Notes under the pieces: generated by a model | Told to the model about the DNA's origin: nothing | Databases searched by the model: none | Seen by the model: the letters and a program-made list of their open reading frames with translations, nothing else | Position numbers and translations under genes: made by a program | Source: Sphingobacterium sp. UBA5670 | GTDB taxonomy: Bacteria; Bacteroidota; Bacteroidia; Sphingobacteriales; Sphingobacteriaceae | Length of the DNA: 64,000 nucleotides | NCBI RefSeq assembly: GCF_002420705.1 | Contig: NZ_DIIM01000002.1 | Span: 220,020 to 284,019 of the forward strand | Direction: 5' to 3' | In this document: piece after piece, positions 61,463 to 64,000 of the stretch | Layout of the letters: every line of letters starts with the position of its first letter | Numbering within the stretch: the first letter of the stretch is position 1

Positions 61463-64000
61463 TTATCGCCATTTGTTGACCTGCTGTACCTTTTCTTCCA
61501 ATTGAGCCGCCAATGATTTTACTCGGGCTTTTAAAATTAATTTTCTACCTGTAATTGACCTTGTAAAGATTAAATCGCAGTTACCCACATGTTGCTTCCA
61601 TTGATTGCTAAAATATTCGGCGAGCTCTTTTTTACGGGCCAGAACTTCAGGAACCGCATGATAATCTTCCTGCTTTACAAAAAAGGCAAAAGTGTTTTTT
61701 CGAACAATCACATAGCGCGGATTATCGATCGGTGCAACGATTTCGCAGAGTGCATTGATGAAGATAGATTTGTCAAAAGTGTTTCCCCCTTCCAGATGAC
61801 AGTAAACAGATCCCGATCGGTCGACTTGCGTTTCCACCCGCAATTCCTCATGATCAGCACGTATAATATGCGCTTTTAGCAGGGCGTCTAAAAGGGCATG
61901 GCTCACTTTTTTCAAATCTTTGGAAATATCTCTGTATTTCAGATATATACGTAGTGATTTAATGGTTTTTCTGCCGAAAAGCAACATGCCGATTGCTCCC
62001 AAACCCGCAATGTACATATAAAGATCTCTCAAGCTCTGCATATTTTTTAGTGTTTGAATAAAACCTTGTACATGATCAAGACCAAAACTAAGCCAGGCTG
62101 CAGCCACTGTCACTAACAAGTTTTTAATTGTTTTGTTGATATATAGTGCTTTAACGCGTTGATAATCTTGTTCTTCGTCAAAAGGTATTTTGATCTCTTC
62201 TACGAGATTCACTCCCTTGCTCAGCGCAAGGTTCCAGCGTTGCTTGAGATCCGCTCGATTGGCTGCAAATTCAAGCATTTCAGCGTTTTTCTTTGAGATT
62301 TCCCCAACGTTGTTTATATTTTCGGGTAGATCAAAACGATCGATACCGTTCTCGATTTCAGGTTCTTGACGAAGTGAGACGCCGACAAAGCTCTTAAACC
62401 GTCGTTTTAATAATTTAAGGTCATCTCCACCCGTGACTGAGGTTGGATCAGCGCACACCAAATGCCATATGTTTGCCGTTTTGTTCGTATTACCTCGTTG
62501 AGCTCTAATCGCCCTTCCCCGCATTTGGTTGGAAAGTACAAATGAGCCTACAAAACTCGCTAGAATCAGTGAATTGATTGCCGGAGCATCCCAGCCTTCG
62601 CCCAACAAAGACTTGGTTCCCACTAAGATTTCGATTTCTCCCGCCTGAAATAGCTGGGTGACAATGTGAACAATATTATGTTGAAGCCCCTCTGTCTGGT
62701 TTATTGAAAGGTAATTAGGATCAAAAGGAACAGGGCTGGCGTAGGTGTCATATACACCGTATTTGGCTGAAGTGGTTTTAAATGCTGGATAACTGTCGGC
62801 TGGAATAATAATTATTGAACCTGTAAGGACTCCGATTTTCTTGTTGTTGTTATTTTCGCGTCTTAATTTTTCGAAAATAGGGATAACACCTATTTTGTTC
62901 AATTCAAGGTCATTGAGCGTGCTGTTAACATAAAATTCTTTCCGTATGAAGTCCGAGAGGATAACCAAGCGTAAAGCTCTGCCTAATTTGTCGTATTCAA
63001 AATCCACAATCGACTTGATGGATTCCATTTTACTGATACTTGACGTTAAATATTGCCGGATACGACTATTTTGGGAAAAGTTCACTTGTTTTTTTTCAAG
63101 CGCACCATATCGTTGTAATCTGTTTGTCAACATATTTCGATGCTCTTCAAACGCATTGAAATGTACCTTTTCCCGATGCAGGTAAAAATCAAGTAGAATT
63201 TCGATCCATTCATAATCCAGATCAGGTATTTTGAAATCTTTGCCACCAATGATCTCCATATGGAGATCAGGAATGGAAATTTGGTTGGCATGTAGAAAAA
63301 TTAAGCAAGCCGAGTAAAATTTTAGGTTATTATATACCCATTCTAGATCAGCAGTCGGGTCCAGCCATATCGGATGTTTTTGGATCGCCTGGAGCACGAT
63401 TTCGTCCTTGCTTATTTCTATATACAGCTTATGCATGTTTTCTCTGTAATCTTTAATAAACTGTGTTTCCTTTTGGCTCGGGGAGTTGAAATAAATATAA
63501 TCCTGATGTGGACATAGATCCCCTTCAATGATAAGCTCGGGGACTGAAATTTCTGCATCTATGGGTCCATTGAGATCCATGTAGCGCTGCCACTCTGTTG
63601 GAGTGACATCATAGGGCGGGGTAGCGGTCAAGCCGACAACTATGGGCTTCAGTTTTTTCTTGATATTTATTAACGTATGCCACCATTCATTTTTAAGATG
63701 ATGGGCCTCATCGACGACGATTGTACCAATTTTTTGTAATTGCAATCCACGTAGAATTCGGTCAAGGCTTGAATCATTCCTCGTGACATCCTGATCATTG
63801 CATGCAGCATGCAGTCCCTGATAGGTCACTACCGTCATAAATTTGGGATTTCGGATATCTTTAGATATCCAGTCGGGGACGGTATCTGTTTGAAGAAAAA
63901 GTTCACAGAACCGTTGTATCCATTGGTTACGGATCGCGCGTGTCGGTGCAAGAATTAGCGTTGGTTTATTGATGCGGATCGCAACTTCAAGCCCTAAAAC
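61463..64000 (-). CDS. SF2 helicase with membrane-like segments, partial
   Basis: The gene runs off the right edge; the visible part covers about 846 codons. Reading upstream of the first in-window ATG (63838) the frame stays open, encoding motif Ia (LILAPTRAIRNQWIQRF), so the true start is outside. DEAH-type motif II is VVDEAHHLKN; motifs V and VI are LVGTKSLLGEGWDAP and QMRGRAIRAQRG. After the helicase core come two hydrophobic segments (coding about 62078-62135 and 61970-62025), unusual for a helicase, and then a C-terminal region of unknown type. The ATPase motif I is outside the window. Possible role in DNA processing or defence. Confidence 0.85.
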   Translation of the reverse strand, partial: VLGLEVAIRINKPTLILAPTRAIRNQWIQRFCELFLQTDTVPDWISKDIRNPKFMTVVTYQGLHAACNDQDVTRNDSSLDRILRGLQLQKIGTIVVDEAHHLKNEWWHTLINIKKKLKPIVVGLTATPPYDVTPTEWQRYMDLNGPIDAEISVPELIIEGDLCPHQDYIYFNSPSQKETQFIKDYRENMHKLYIEISKDEIVLQAIQKHPIWLDPTADLEWVYNNLKFYSACLIFLHANQISIPDLHMEIIGGKDFKIPDLDYEWIEILLDFYLHREKVHFNAFEEHRNMLTNRLQRYGALEKKQVNFSQNSRIRQYLTSSISKMESIKSIVDFEYDKLGRALRLVILSDFIRKEFYVNSTLNDLELNKIGVIPIFEKLRRENNNNKKIGVLTGSIIIIPADSYPAFKTTSAKYGVYDTYASPVPFDPNYLSINQTEGLQHNIVHIVTQLFQAGEIEILVGTKSLLGEGWDAPAINSLILASFVGSFVLSNQMRGRAIRAQRGNTNKTANIWHLVCADPTSVTGGDDLKLLKRRFKSFVGVSLRQEPEIENGIDRFDLPENINNVGEISKKNAEMLEFAANRADLKQRWNLALSKGVNLVEEIKIPFDEEQDYQRVKALYINKTIKNLLVTVAAAWLSFGLDHVQGFIQTLKNMQSLRDLYMYIAGLGAIGMLLFGRKTIKSLRIYLKYRDISKDLKKVSHALLDALLKAHIIRADHEELRVETQVDRSGSVYCHLEGGNTFDKSIFINALCEIVAPIDNPRYVIVRKNTFAFFVKQEDYHAVPEVLARKKELAEYFSNQWKQHVGNCDLIFTRSITGRKLILKARVKSLAAQLEEKVQQVNKWR

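Noticed and set aside
1..64000. tRNA, rRNA, CRISPR array, insertion sequence or prophage signals
   Set aside because: Read through for cloverleaf ends, regular repeats and transposase motifs; none was found, though a computational scan would be more reliable.

Overview
The window looks like a chromosomal stretch of a Bacteroidota bacterium, most likely a Sphingobacteriaceae member such as Sphingobacterium (genus inferred, not proven). Evidence: a SusC/SusD pair, a plant/cyanobacterial-like GlgC, DUF3943 and MGH1-like proteins, moderately AT-rich DNA, weak Shine-Dalgarno signals, and several Bacteroidota-type -7 promoter boxes (TAnnTTTG). No tRNA, rRNA, CRISPR array, transposase or integrase was seen. 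The gene at the right edge runs off the window.

Layout. 0-7 kb: outer-membrane DUF3943 protein, SulP anion transporter, TPMT-like methyltransferase, small membrane protein, GlgC, PAP2 phosphatase. 7.4-12.4 kb: SusC/SusD nutrient uptake pair without adjacent glycan-degrading enzymes. 12.5-32.8 kb: mostly housekeeping genes: metallophosphoesterase, YdeI-like protein, MnmE, xanthine phosphoribosyltransferase, acyl-CoA ligase, proline dehydrogenase, S4 RNA-binding protein, AroB, ThuA-like protein, TonB receptor, zinc phospholipase C-like protein, glycosyltransferase/FKBP/aldo-keto reductase operon, KdsB, and a MazG-TrpS-deoxynucleoside kinase cluster. 32.9-41.3 kb: small unknown genes, an SDR, a sulfatase, an ArsR/SRPBCC/YdeI operon with two operator-like repeats, and a carboxylesterase.

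41.5-46.9 kb is the standout: a tightly packed seven-gene operon encoding a flavoprotein, a methyltransferase, a type III polyketide synthase, a FabZ-like dehydratase, a ketosynthase, an acyl carrier protein and a 4'-phosphopantetheinyl transferase. I infer that it makes a tailored phenolic lipid or alkylpyrone whose acyl starter is built on its own small fatty-acid-synthase-like module. 46.9-60 kb is more accessory: DUF900 lipoprotein, an unknown membrane protein, DUF1801/Crp/cyclase cluster, a VWA plus AAA+ ATPase pair preceded by a hairpin and an 11-C tract, an MGH1-like lipoprotein glycosidase, an AraC regulator, a YtxH protein, a membrane-anchored glutathione peroxidase and an AlkD-like protein. 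At the right edge lies a partial SF2 helicase that carries two hydrophobic, membrane-like segments after its helicase core.

Transcription appears well punctuated: most gene ends have strong hairpins, many serving both strands. Two genes (S4 protein and mnmE) have a -7 box so close to the start codon that leaderless mRNAs are likely.
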